From the NCBI GenBank assembly GCA_007449985.2, contig VIIQ02000004.1:372001-436000 (forward strand): a DNA stretch of 64,000 nucleotides. The letters are read 5' to 3'. The DNA comes from Desmodesmus armatus. Its lineage: Eukaryota; Chlorophyta; Chlorophyceae; Sphaeropleales; Scenedesmaceae. Below, one piece after another: positions 37,618 through 49,287 of the stretch (positions are counted from its first letter, which is position 1; every line of letters starts with the position of its first letter). A program made the position numbers and the translations under genes. The notes beneath the pieces were generated by a model that searched no databases, was not told the origin of the DNA, and saw only the letters and a program-made list of their open reading frames with translations.

Positions 37618-37950
37618 TGTCGGGTTGCTGCCGGCTGCTGCGCAAGCTGCAGCAGCGCTAAGCGGTATGGGTGGGGGGTCGCTGCAGCAGGGTTCGCAGC
37701 AGCAGTGGCAGCAGGTGGTGTTGTGATGTACATCACAACACCAGCATATGTGGGCTTGACCATGCATGCAAGTGTTGCCAGGGTTGTGGCACAGTTGCAC
37801 CAGGCCGGCAGTATTGTTGGCCCAAAATGGTTGGGGGCTTCGTGGGGTTGCTGCCGGCTGCAGCAGCACTAGGTGGTGTGGGTGTGGGTGTGCTGCAGCC
37901 TGCAGTCTCCAGTGGAGTTGCAGCAACAGCAGTAGCGCCAGGTGTTGTGA
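37618..37950 (+). repeat. Duplicated segment at the ARF-GEF 3' end
   Basis: CGGGTTGCTGCCGGCTGC and about 100 following bases (37621 on) recur in diverged form from about 37853. Both copies end in GGTGTTGTGATG. Confidence 0.75.
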
Positions 37951-37959
37951 TGTGATCGC

Positions 37960-38940
37960 CTTGGACGCGCCCAGATGCCATAAGGAGTGTGCCACAGCAT
38001 GGCAGTGTTGCCGGTGAAAGGTCAGAAGTGTTGAACTTATGTGCTACATCATGTTGTCATGGCAGGCTGACAGTGTTTCTGGCGCAGTGCTGGGTGCCCC
38101 AGCTGTGCCTTTCTTGTTGTTTGAATGCATGCAACACAGGGCTGCCTTGTCGAGTTGCCTATCAAGTGCACAACTGCAGGAACTTCATGTGTCAATCACC
38201 CAGTATGACTCCAAGCTACCTGCAGGCCCAAGTGACTGAGTGTGTTGATTGGTCAAGCACTGTGCAGCGCCCTGCAGACACAAGCGTGCCCACAAAGCCA
38301 CCAGCTGTCAGCAGCAAGGTCTTAACAACAGTGATGTATTGCTGCACTGGCCTCAACATAGCAGAGGAAAGTAAGAGACATAAATGCTCACACAAGCAAG
38401 GCATCCAGTCAATGACATCTGGAGTTTCGACGTGCAACACCCGACCACACAAAAGGCGTATTCTAGTACTTGAACAACTAAACCTGCCTCTTGTCACGTT
38501 CAACAGCACGTGCGGTAGCACAAATGCATGTGCAGTACCACAGATGAACCCATATCAACTGCTGCCATATATATACGATGCTGCGCACAAGCAAGCAAAG
38601 TGGGTGCCGTCGGCAGCACCAGAGGAACCACAGCCCACCAAGCCGACTGTCCAGGTGCCCCCATGGCAGCAGATATGCTGACATGGCCTGGCAGTGCACC
38701 CTGCTGCTGCAGCCGACATGCGATGCTGCCCAACGCAAAATGTGAGCAGACAAGCAGCAGGCACCCTACTCAGCCACGTCAGCCAGGTGCTGCCCAGCTA
38801 CTGCAGCTAATCCGGCAAAAAACAGCAAGCACCACCGCAGGCACGACCCTCGTCAATCAACTGATCAATCACTATGCTAACCGACTGCTGCGCAGAGTCG
38901 CCGCAACCACGGCGACATCCCTACCCAAGTGACCGTCTGC
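37960..38940. other. Intergenic region between ARF-GEF (+) and WDR20-like (-)
   Basis: No gene is supported. A 230-codon plus-strand ORF (37989-38681) has no recognisable motif and a composition like translated noncoding sequence. Confidence 0.45.
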
Positions 38941-38943
38941 TGT

Positions 38944-39190
38944 GCTAGCCAGGTGCTGCACTCTGCTGCTGCAGCTGTGCGGCACAAAAGGCAACTGCGC
39001 CACCATCCATAAGTAGCACCATCCCCACCAGATCGACCGATCGTCCGCTGTGCTAGCCAACGGATGATTGCTAGCCAGGTGCTGCGCTCTGCTGCTGCAG
39101 CTGTGCTGCACAGTAGCACCATCCCAAGTAGATTGACTAATCGCTGTGCTAGCCAGGTGCTGCGCTCTGCTGCTGCAGCTGTGCCGCCAT
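38944..39190 (-). repeat. Tandem copies of the WDR20-like terminal exon end
   Basis: GCTAGCCAGGTGCTGC and the next about 25 bases (the last codons of the gene plus its TAG stop, read on the minus strand) occur at 38944, 39070 and 39148. A short fourth copy lies at 39052. Confidence 0.88.
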
Positions 39191-42100
39191 CTCCTCAGCC
39201 ACATGCGGCCGCAGCCAGCACTTGATGGCGCCGCTGCAGCATGCTGTGAATATAGCTTCCTCTGTGAACAGTATGTCTGACACAGGCTCCATGTGAATCC
39301 TGCAGCAGCAGCAATATAACAGGCAGGCGGCGTAAGAGGCCCTGAATAAGAGGTGTGGCCCCCCTTGCAAGGCGCCATCCTGTGTGAAGAGTATGTCTGA
39401 CACAGGCTCCGTGTGGATCCTGCAGCGACATGAGGAGGCAGCATAACAGTACAGTACAGTATTTTGGGGACAGGGTCCCAACGTCGACACTAGCCAGCGA
39501 GCCAAGGGCTCATGAGGGTGCCCCAAAACAGGCACCCTCACAACAGGCAGGCGGCGTCAAAGGCCCTGATATGATGATGGCACCATTGCAAGGTGCCGAC
39601 TGTAAGGAGGGGGTGATGATGTCACTGGAAGATGTGACAGGTAAGTAAGTAGGTAAGTAACTACGCCTACGGTGAACCATTGGTGTAAGTTAAGGCTGAG
39701 AGGCGTGTGCATATCTAGCATGCTGGACTACCACACCCCCCGCCTGACCCCTCCAGCCCGAGGGCTGAGACAGGAGTGCTGCACTGCACACTGCTGTCAC
39801 AACACTGCTTCGCATGGTCGTGCATAGTGACATGTCCTGCACACACACCGCTGCTGCGATAACAGCAGCATGCTCCACACAGCGCCTGCTCCCTGCAACA
39901 GCAGCAGCACCCACCTTTGCTGCATGACAGGCGGCAACAACGTCATCTCAGCACGGGGCACAGAAGGTGCCACAGGCCACGCCAACACATTCGCACCAGC
40001 GCCCGGCGACTGGTGCGGCTGCTGCTGCTTCAGCAGCGACAACAAGTTGCCGCTGCCGCTCCGACTGCCGCTGATAGCAGCGAGTCCTGCCAGCCCCCAT
40101 CAGAAGTACTACGGAGTGACCTGGCGTGGTACCCGTGTGCTGCTGCTGGTATTGGTGGTATTGCTGGTACGGCTGCTCCTGCTGCTGCTGCAGCTGGTGC
40201 TGTAGCTGCTGCTGCTGTTGCTGCTGTGTGGCTGCTAGGTTTGCGCTGCTGTTGACTGTGGGAATGTTCATATGGGACTGACTGCCCACACGCCTGCGGC
40301 AGACACACACAACAGCAGAAGTGATCAGCACACATGTGACACACTATCGCGTAATGCTGCAAGCATAACTGCCTCAGCAGAGGTTGAAATAACAACAGCA
40401 AAACCAAGCCCTGTGCTGGCTGGTTCAACAGCCACAAATGAAGCCAGACACATTCATCCCTTTGCACATGTCTGAAACATGTCCCCGACCCTCAAGCCCC
40501 ATTTAGTACCCAGCAATGCTCCATGCAAGGCACACTTGGACTGATCGACAGCAGATGTACAAAACCCTACACCTGGTACTTCTACCCCTATTGAAAGCCC
40601 TCATGTCTGTGAACATCATGCTCTATCTTCATCTTCATGCAGAGCAGCAAAGCAGCATTATAACAGCAGAGCCGCAGAGATGAGTCAACCTACTTGAGGC
40701 CCCCAGTGCCGCTTGCCCCTGTGGTGCTGCTGAAGCCATCTTCCTCCATCACAAGGTCCCACAGGCTCATGCACGTGTCCTGAGCAACTGAACCCAGCCG
40801 GTACAGCTTCTCACGCACCTGGCTGGCTGGCGAACCTGTGCAGGCAGTTATAGCAAACAGAGACAAACACTCTTAAAATGTAGAGAGGCGCAGGAGACAT
40901 GAAAAACAAGGGCAGTCACAGAGAGACAGAGTGACAGGCAGCCACTGCAAGCAGCACTTGCCTGCACAAGGAGGCAAGCAAACACCTAAAACGTAAAAGG
41001 GCCAGTAGACAGGAATCAGCAAGGGTCAGAGCCACATAGTCAGGTTCGCAGACACAGCAGTCTCTAAGCTCTAAGCCCTAAACCCCGACACGACGCCAGG
41101 CATGGCAACACATGGGCAGGACGACGCACCTGGTGGTCCTGCGCTGCTGGTTGCCTCCCCACAGCTCCATGGGTCAAACTGCACCCGCATAACCCAGCTG
41201 CTGTGGCCCTCACCAAACGCCACCACCTGCAGCTCAGCACAGCACGGCACAGCACAGCATGCATCACAATAGCAAAGCACGGCACAGCACATCTCCGTAT
41301 TTCCTCTATGCAGCAGCGAGCAACACAAACAGCAAGGCCGCCCAAACACTTGGCTGCCACCCTGCCTCAGCACGATATAGCAGACAGGCTGACAGCACAG
41401 TTGCTTGCTCAGCTCAGCTACAAGCCTCAAGACTGTTCTCCTCAAAGCACAGAGACTGCTGCCACACCAAAAAACGCATTGCCGCTGCTGGCATGATGCA
41501 GCCAGCAAGGCAAGATCCACCTGCAACAGTCCACACAACCGCCAGGCTGTAGCTGCATCATCCACCTGCCGCTCAGCTACACTGTATGTTGACCCAACAC
41601 AACTTGCTGCTGCTTGCATGGTGTCACATTCCACCTGCCCCAGCCCACCTGCACCAGTCTACACAATAGCCAGGCTGTCACAGCTGCAACAGCCAAGGCT
41701 GTAGTAGCATCACCAACCTGCCGCTCAGCTACACTGTAGGTTGACACCAGATCATCCTCCCCTCCTGAGGCAATAAAGGCCGCATCAGGACTCCAGCAGA
41801 CACACAAAGCAGCTCCGTAGTAGCTCTGCATACAGCAACAGCAGCAGCAATAACAGCAGCGCGGGCTCGCAGCAATGACATCCAAGCATGCAGTGAAACA
41901 GCCATGGCTGCACACCTCTGCAGCTGTTTGCTGCAGCTATCACAACTGAAAGCTGTGCCCCTGAAGGGACGTAGTGTGCTGCACTGCAGTAGCAGCGGCA
42001 CGGTTGCTGTCAAAGGGTCACTCCTTACCAGCCAGAACAGCGCCATGCTGCATATCGTCTATCCGAGCACCCCACCTTGCTGCATGTGCAACCCCCACAC

Positions 42101-44340
42101 AGCCACAGATGGTGGCCGCCTGACTGGCAACGTCAGGTTCACCCAAGTAGATAATGCTGTTGCTGTGGAACGTGCGCATCTACCCTTGCTGTGGAACGTG
42201 CACATCTACCCTTGACAAAGCCTCCCTACGAATGCTTCCAGTTCACCAGGGGCCAGCATGGTGCATGGCAGTGCTACACCAGGGGCCAGCATGGTGCATA
42301 TCAGTGCTACTGCCATACAGCAGGTGCCATCAGCATTACCCCTCTCACCAAGTTCAGGGTTTAGGAAACCCTGAACCCTAAACCCTAAGCCCCCTAAACC
42401 CTGAACCCTCTCACCCTGTATCCTCCTATACACGTCCCGCTTGGCCAGTCCAGCAGCCGCACACTGCCGTCCCTGCTAGCAACCGCCAGTTTGCTGCCGT
42501 CCGGGCTGAATGCTGCATCATTGATGCCACCACAGGGCACACTGATGGTTTGCACCGGGTTGCTGCTGCTGCTCTTGCTGGAGGTTAGATGAGACAGCAG
42601 CTTGCCTGAGCTCTCGCCAGTCATGGCAGCGGTCTGTGCAGCAGCAGTACCAAACACCCCAGCAGGCAAAGCGGTGTCCACGATTGCACACTCAAGGTTG
42701 CACACAAAGAATGCACACGAGCAAGAGGGTGAGCAGCAGCCAGTAGGCAGAGGTCACGTTGCGGTTTAAGGTTTAGAGTTGACAGCTTGTTGAATGGGAG
42801 CGGTTTTAGTGTGCAGGGGCGACGGCCCCCTGTGCCCCCCTTTCTGTAGCCAGCACCACTGGAGGCATGTAACAAATGATGGTCAGCACTTTAGGGGGCA
42901 GCAGGTGTGCTTGTACACCGTTCCCCCACAAGCCCTTGGCTCGCTTGCGGGTTGCACGACTTTGCCAACTACTGTAACTGACATTGTCACTGTAACTGTC
43001 ACTGCCAGTGTAACTGCAAGAGCAAGTGGCACATGCCGCTTGCCACTTCGATCCTTGAGGCTACCAACTGCTCCTGCAGATGCTGACAGCCGACAGGGTA
43101 AATCCCCACAACGTCTACTGCTTGGGGAAGGGCAGCATCCAGGCAGAACCTCAATATCCACCCAGCAAATCGTGTCGGCGTGAACCCTGCAGTCCAAGCT
43201 GTGGCATCTGCCCCTCAACAGCAACACCAATCACTGCACTGACAAATCAAGCCATCTGCAGCCTAGCCAGTCAGCCAAATTCGTATCACCCGACCACCCC
43301 AGCACTGCGTACCTTCTTGTACACCACAATGTTCCCGCTTGCATGCCCCGCCAGAAACTGTGTGCCATTGCTGCGTGGCACCCACAGCAGCACGTTGCAC
43401 CTGGTTTGGTCATGCAAGTTGTCTGTGTTGAGCTGCGCTGCTATGATCGGCCGTGTGTTGCCGGAGGGGGCCTGCAGCTGCGCCCGCAGAGACATCAGCA
43501 TCACTGTAGGACACAAGAAATCAAGATGAGCAGCAGCAGTGACGACTGTGGTCAGCACAGAGCACACTGTTGTAGTGATCAACCAGCCTACTGCTTGTGC
43601 GCTCTTTGCCACCCCAGGCTCACGGTTGCAGGCTGCTGCCAAAAGAACAACTGCCACACCGCCCTGCCCTCGCTGCAGCTCTGTGCTCATGTGGGCTTGG
43701 CCAGGTACATAACCCCATCAAAGCAAGGCCACCACTTCTTCTAAGTGAGCCCAGGAGCAACGAGGCTGTGTCTGGCAACATATGCACACCCAGCTGCAGC
43801 TCACCCTCTCCATTGGCAATGCCTACAATGAGGTCACAGCCGTCCCGTGCTGAATAGTAAGCATGGCAGCAGGGAAACCCGTCGCGCACTGCGGAGGGGT
43901 TGAAGATCAACGAGCACAGTGGCTCCTGCACACAGAGCAGCAGAAGTTGCGTTGTATGCACTCAAGGCAGTGCACATGTCGCAGTCACACACACTGATTC
44001 CAAGCAGCTAACTCCCAGCAGCGCATGTTATCCCCAACAGCACCCCTACCTAGGCTAGGCAGGGGGCAGTAGCAGAGGTGTTGGGGATATGCCCAGTGGA
44101 CCCCTGTTCATGGCCTACCTTCTCTGTGGCATCAAAGGGTGCAACGTGTAGATAGTCCCCTACATTGTAAACCATGTACATGCCCTCCTCATCCCCTCCA
44201 TGAAGCGTGGCGATCGTCAAACGAGTTGTTCGTCGCATAGCGAAGGGCACAAGGCCCATTGTCTTTGCACTGTGCAGCACATATCGTCCCTCTGATGGAA
44301 CTTTGAACTGAGACTTCACCTCAGAGAGAGACATCAGCAT
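39149..44340 (-). CDS. WDR20/CreC-type WD40 repeat protein
   Basis: Minus-strand exons: 44119-44340, 43805-43925, 43313-43503, 42415-42633, 41718-41825, 41130-41226, 40694-40835, about 39915-40293, 39149-39299. All phases agree except inside the 39915-40293 block. The start MLMSLSEVKSQFKVPSEG fits the N-terminus of WDR20. WD40 blades include INDAAFSPDGSKLAVASRDG, ALCVCWSPDAAFIASGGEDD, HSSWVMRVQFDPW, LYRLGSVAQDTCMSLWDL and a last blade ending AIKCWLRP. In fungi and animals this family (CreC, WDR20) activates ubiquitin-specific proteases of the USP12/46 (CreB) type, so a deubiquitinase cofactor role is likely. The Gln-rich exon 39915-40293 starts in one frame (RVGSQSHMNIP...) and must end in another (AEMTLLPPVMQQ), so it hides a short intron or an indel. 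An ATG lies directly over the stop of an upstream coding-like block. Confidence 0.85.
39357..39440 (-). repeat. Decoy copy of WDR20-like last exon start
   Basis: On the minus strand, GCTGCAG followed by RIHTEPVSDILFTQD precedes the true last exon (RIHMEPVSDILFTEE) by 120 bp. A further degraded flank copy lies at 39541-39600. Confidence 0.88.
41063..41087 (-). repeat. Telomere-like tract in WDR20-like intron
   Basis: The sense-strand sequence GGGGTTTAGGGCTTAGAG begins about 43 nt after the exon 41130-41226 donor. Confidence 0.7.
41560..41600 (-). repeat. Decoy copy of WDR20-like exon 5 end
   Basis: The exon 5 tail (STYSVAERQ) with a following GT recurs 152 bp into the next intron, at about 41566 versus 41718. 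Confidence 0.85.
42357..42413 (-). repeat. Telomere-like tract directly after a 5' splice site
   Basis: Sense-strand GGGTTCAGGGTTTAGGG units fill the first about 55 nt of the intron after the exon 42415-42633 donor. Confidence 0.8.
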
Positions 44341-45920
44341 TCCATGATCAAAGCATACAACGATACTGCAGAGCTGCTGCCACGGTGCCTCACTCCTACT
44401 GATTTCTTGATATCGTCTACCCTGACAAAAGCAAGTGATCGGACTGTCCACAGTTCCTTGCCAACCGCAATGACCTCAAGGAATTTGAATGGGTTCAGCT
44501 TGTCACAAACACAAGACACACCCTTTCTGCATTCCGTGATGTTGGGCCTGCCCTAGGGCACATGCAGGCCTGCATGCTTAGAGTCCCAATATTCATCCTG
44601 CAGGCTATCTATCCTACCGCTGTAGACAACACATGAACGGAGTAGGGTGTAGCCTGTATTTGTGCAGTGATGAAGCCAGCCTGTCACGGGCAATGCGTGT
44701 CTTAGGTGGGACAACAGAATCGCTGTGGGGACGGGCTGGCTATCCACACATGCCAGCCCTGAGTACAACACACACCGTCCTGCAGCCAACTAAGCAGGCG
44801 TTCACACTCAGTGACTGTTACACATGCAGCATCACCCACGTAATTTGGGAGGGCCGTGGGGCAGACGAGTTCAGCCTCCAGGCTGGCCACTAGAGGCTGC
44901 GTAAGAAAACATATTGGTGGGGAGACTGACTGCACATGTTGGAGAGCAAAGGAGACTGACTGCACACGTACAACACACGCCTGCTGCCTGGGTTGCTGAA
45001 TCATTCCGTCTGTACCACGACAGTAAGTGTGAGGGCCAGTGTTGCTCACCAGTCAAATCTGACACCATGTGCATGCTCAAGGCCGTACACCACCCGCTGC
45101 AGAACACAGTGACGGTCTGATGATGCAAGTGCACATAGATGATCAAGTAGCCAACATGGCCAGGGACATGCACTGTCCCTGCCATCCGATAAGTAACCTT
45201 GAGTGGCCCCTGTGTGCCTGGCAAGTCATGAGCAGCGGCAACTAGCACACATGGGCGCGCATCACCGACGGCTGAAAACTGTGGGGTGCCAGAGCGAGCC
45301 CGACAACAGCAGCTTGCTGTGACAGCAACTAGGGCTGTCAAATAGGGCGATGGAGGAAGGGTGGAATGCAGGGCACCCCAGCCCTATTGATCTGATCTGC
45401 ATTGTGTGTGTATTGCCTCTTGTCAACAACAGCTCTGCAAAACTGCAAGGCATTGCCTGGCCACTAAGAGGCACTTGGCAGACAGCTCGACAGCTGACCT
45501 GACCTGAGAGCAAACACTGCTATCAAAGGGATACTACATCACCGCATGGAGCCTCCCATCAAACCCAGCAGTGCTGAGTACTACTGGCATACCGCAGGTC
45601 TGGGTCGGGGGTCCCAGTCACTCAAACAGTGCCTGCAGCACCTGTTCAAGTCCTACCGACAGCCGCAGACACAACACCACACATGACATAAACAGGTTAC
45701 CTGCAGGGAAGAAACTTTTGCCGTATGGCTACAATTGTGCACTCTGTGTTAGCACCACTTCTCCTACAAGGGTCCTCTCCTACAAGGGTCCTCTGCAGCC
45801 GCTGGGAAGCTGGTGTCATGTGAGTGCACGAAAGCTGCAGGAACAACCTAACAACGCAGGGCTAACAGCATCAAGTGCCGACCTGAACGCCATCCTGACA
45901 CGCAACAAGACAAGCCCCAT
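44334..45920 (-). CDS. Unassigned multi-exon coding-like region
   Basis: Several minus-strand blocks read like coding sequence but match no family I know. ATG 45920 opens MGLVLLRVRMAFRSALDAV, which resembles an organelle targeting peptide (45848-45920, followed by GTTGTT). About 45706-45795 encodes a charged block containing RRSGANTECTIVAIRQKFLP. About 45050-45280 (acceptor ACCCCACAG, donor GTGAGC) contains GPLKVTYRMAGTVHVPGHVG. About 44776-44892 contains PLVASLEAELVCP. About 44334-44540 contains CDKLNPFKFLEVIAVGKELW and ends in a TGA that overlaps the WDR20-like ATG. The phases between blocks could not all be reconciled, so exon borders are uncertain. It may be a separate small gene or a decayed one. 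Confidence 0.35.
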
Positions 45921-46522
45921 TGGCGGCCGCGAAGGGTACCGAGCGGCCCAATAGCCACCGCTCCTTGGCTGTGGCTGTGGCTGTTTGCCACTACATGGAC
46001 ACCCTTACAGCAAAAAGTGGCTCAGGATGAAGCCACCAACACACCAAACCACACCACCCGTATGAATGAGCAGCCCGCCTGAATGCAGGACTTTGGGCTG
46101 TTGCACATCAACTGCTGCATACGTCATACACACACGCACACACACGCTGTGTCCACACACCTTCACACCGCAACAACCTTCACCACCCAGACGATGGTTC
46201 CGCCACATGCTTATAAGGTAATGCAAATTGCAACCTGCCAAAGTCTCAGCACATCGCCTGCCGGAGCCCCTGCAGCCCACTGACACCTGCAGCTGCTGCG
46301 GCAACTTATCAGCAGGCGCTTCCCCAACAGCTGCCGCACAGCATGCCAGGCTTACTGCATGCTGGGCGTGTCAGCCTCTACGTCACCACGCCAGCCACCA
46401 TATAATCACCAGGTTCGCAACAACTCTGCCAACTGCAAGTCAATCAAACCTGAGCTCAAAGAATGGCTCTTGTTGCTCTGCCAGTCGCTTCTGCAGGTGC
46501 TCGTGGTCTAAGCAGTAGTGCC
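45921..46522. other. Intergenic spacer with CA-rich microsatellite
   Basis: A (CA)n-like stretch lies at about 46129-46150. No gene is supported. Confidence 0.45.
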
Positions 46523-46565
46523 GCTGATCAACCCGCCTGCTGGGTTGGTGTGGCTGCATTCCTGC
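46523..46565 (-). repeat. Partial copy of the Alfin-Tudor terminal exon downstream of its stop
   Basis: GCTGATCA plus following bases, including TGGGTTGGTGTGG, occurs at 46523 and again at 46663 across the true end of the last exon, 140 bp apart. Confidence 0.7.
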
Positions 46566-46667
46566 TGAAGACCATGCCCTCACTAGCAGCAACCGCACAG
46601 CACGCCACAGCACGCCAGGCGGGTTGCATGCTGGCTTGTTGGTCTCTACGTCACCATGTGCTGCTGA

Positions 46668-49287
46668 TCACCGGCGGATGGGTTGGTGTGGCGGCATCAG
46701 CATCATGTGGCCGTCCCGGATTATGTCATCAAGGTTTAGGTCCTCCTCCTCAAGGCCTGGCAGGTACACAATCCTGCACACAGCACAGCACAGCATGCAA
46801 GCAGTTCAGCACAGCATGCAAGCAGTTCAGCACAACATGCAAGCAGTTCAGCACAGCAACACCCTCCTATATGCCAGGTGCATGCACACAACCGCAATGT
46901 GTGCAGCCTTGCTTGACATGCAATTGATATGGCTGTATTGTAAATCATCAGGAAGGATTTGTCCCAATTGTGTGAAAACTCCCATGCAGACCACAAGTAA
47001 GTCATATTGGGTGACTGGGTGGAGGCCAGGGAAAGTTCAGGCTACAGAAACTTCAAGTGTTATGATAACACTGAGAACACAATCATGCAGGCTGCCAGCA
47101 ATCAACTGCAACCCTTGCGCCCTGCTGCTGCTCACTTTGCTGAGCGAGTCAGGGGCTCCAAGCTCTGTATCCGCACGGGGTACCACAACCCATCATCTGG
47201 CCAAAACAGCTGCAGGAAACACAATAGCACCAGGGGCGGCAGTGTGCAAACGTCATTGAGGGCAGACCGTTGCAGATACAGAGGGCAGCCTTGATTTTCA
47301 ACATAGGTCACGATCCAGCTGATGCTGCATACTGATTCAAGGGGTGGGGTAGCATGGGGCCAGTCTGCTGAGGACACACTGGGGACATGAGGAACATGTT
47401 ATGAAAAGCACAGAGAGGACAGCAAGACACAACACAGCAGCTGCCGTCCTCTGACCCAATGCTGTCACTGCTGGCTGGCTGGTTTACCTCTGCCATGGCA
47501 CCCTGCAGCCCCAGCGACACATCGTAGTGTGTCAGCTGCCGCGTGTTTGCACTGGGGGTCTTGGACCCAGACGCTGTGGCTGTGCCCTGGTAAGCCTCCG
47601 GCTGCAGTACACAGCAATGTGCAGCAGGCAACAACAGGAGGGACAGTGGGCTACAGATCAAGCACAGCCTGCTGCTGTGGACACTGCTGTATGGGGCCGC
47701 AGGCAAAGCTTTGGTATGGCACGTTGGCAATACTTGCTATGGTTGTTGAACACCTACATGAATGAAACTGATCACGCCTGTGCAACTGCTAGATAAATGT
47801 GCTTAGCCCAAAAATGCCTTTCTGATGTGATGGCCGTAGCAGCAGCTGTGTGTCGACAGAGGCACTGCATGCGTGCACAAGCATGCTGGCTAGCAGTCAT
47901 CCGACAAGGATAGTCAAACAATGACGCTACTGTGTGTTGCCAATGCTGCACATTGAGCTGCACAAATGCTTTGTTGTCAAATACTCGTGGGCCAACATGT
48001 TGGTCCTGCAGCTGCTGTGCCTATGTGTTATACATGGCATACACACAGCATGTATCCATAGCGTCCCAGGATGCTCACACTCCTGTCTGATGACCCCCAA
48101 GCTGCTGCTGCTGCTGCTGCTGCTCACCATGACTCCCTCCTTGCGTTTTGAGCCTGCTGTGACCTGCTGCACTGCAGGCTTGCTGTTGCCCTTGGCCTGA
48201 CCCGTCACTACCTCAAACAGTGTTGGGTGGCTGTTGATGCGCTCAAACAGCTTGGCTCTGTACGTGTGTGACAACAAGAGTGAGGGCCAGACAGTGAGAG
48301 GGGCGTAAGAACCATCGAAGAACAGATGGACAGTGTCAGGTGTGCGTATGTGTGTGAAGGCAGGGACACCACTACAGGCTCTCCCTCAACTACTGCACCT
48401 CGTTAGCCACCCTGCAATTGCACACAACCACTGCTATGCCCCATCTCAACCTCATGCTGCCGCCCCCCAGACAGCCCCTGTTGAACTCTGTTACTACCAC
48501 AGCTAACCGCCAGCAAGCACTGTCAGGTTGACAAGCAGCAAACATGGCACATCCAGCTGCCTTCATAGGTACCACACGAACGTCCACAACTGCTGTCCAC
48601 AACCCCTGCCATGTACGTTGCAGTCTCCCCCCTCCGGTGCCCCCCACCCCCCAACCCCCTGGGGTGTGCGACTGCAGCAGCTGCTTCTACGATTCACCTG
48701 CCCAGTGCATCCAGCTTGACTGCATAGAAGAATGCAACTGCCATCAGCCACGCGTCCGAATGCACTGCAACCAGCGCCAGCCAGTCCTTGCGCGCCATGC
48801 CATCCCTTGCAAAATTGACTCCCAAGCAGGGCTCTGGCAGCTCTGGGGGCACCTCCTCTGCTGGCAACTCTACCGACCAGCTGCCGTTGCGGTTGCCTGC
48901 ACAAGGGCGAAGAAATTGGTTTCGGGCAACAGCTCAGTGGGTTTTCCACCCGGTCCGACCCCTCCTGTCTGTAGACAGTGACAGCGACAACGACACACCC
49001 AGTGGGGTGCAGAGGATAGCTTGGTAGCGGCCTATGTGTCTATGTCTGCTCACCGTATAAACACAGGTTCTCCTTCTCTGGATCGCACGCGTGATAGAAT
49101 TCTTCTACCTCTGCACAGGCAGATACAGGGTGGTGTGGATGCTGACCCTGTTGTGTACAAATCAAGGATGGCAGCCAGGCCACATGCCTAGCCGTATGTT
49201 ACCATCTGTGAGTGCTCGTAGCATTCCAGCACGCCGAGTGCCGTAGTCAGCAGCTATCTCATCCACAGAGCGTGGGAAGTCTGCCAT
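46668..49287 (-). CDS. Alfin-like domain protein with C-terminal Tudor-like domain
   Basis: Seven exons: 49203-49287, 49054-49110, 48698-48896, 48128-48257, 47488-47601, 47136-47209 and 46668-46773, giving 254 aa; every junction is phase-consistent. Residues 1-145 are a clear Alfin-like N-terminal domain (ARRxxxLRALT-type start, [64 protein letters not shown]). A basic/Ser-rich linker with SKRKEG follows. Land-plant Alfin-like proteins then carry a PHD finger that reads H3K4me3. Here residues 196-245 instead read [14 protein letters not shown], a short link, [19 protein letters not shown] and RDGHMMLM. This is the layout of a Tudor-type barrel, with Trp and Tyr residues able to form an aromatic cage. 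No Cys/His PHD motif is seen before or after the TGA. A nuclear chromatin-reader role is likely. The Tudor assignment is by pattern only. Confidence 0.82.
46789..46858. repeat. 21-bp minisatellite, about 3.3 copies
   Basis: Unit AGCACAGCATGCAAGCAGTT plus C, in the intron right at the acceptor of the last Alfin-Tudor exon. Confidence 0.9.

Noticed and set aside
37989..38681. 230-codon plus-strand ORF
   Set aside because: No motif, Cys/Thr/Ser-rich composition like noncoding sequence, and no splice or promoter support.
39540..39655. Plus-strand mini-exon ending in GACAG|GTAAGT
   Set aside because: It is a degraded duplicate of the WDR20-like last-exon flank read on the wrong strand. The donor-like GTAAGTAAGTAGGTAAGT is a short repeat.
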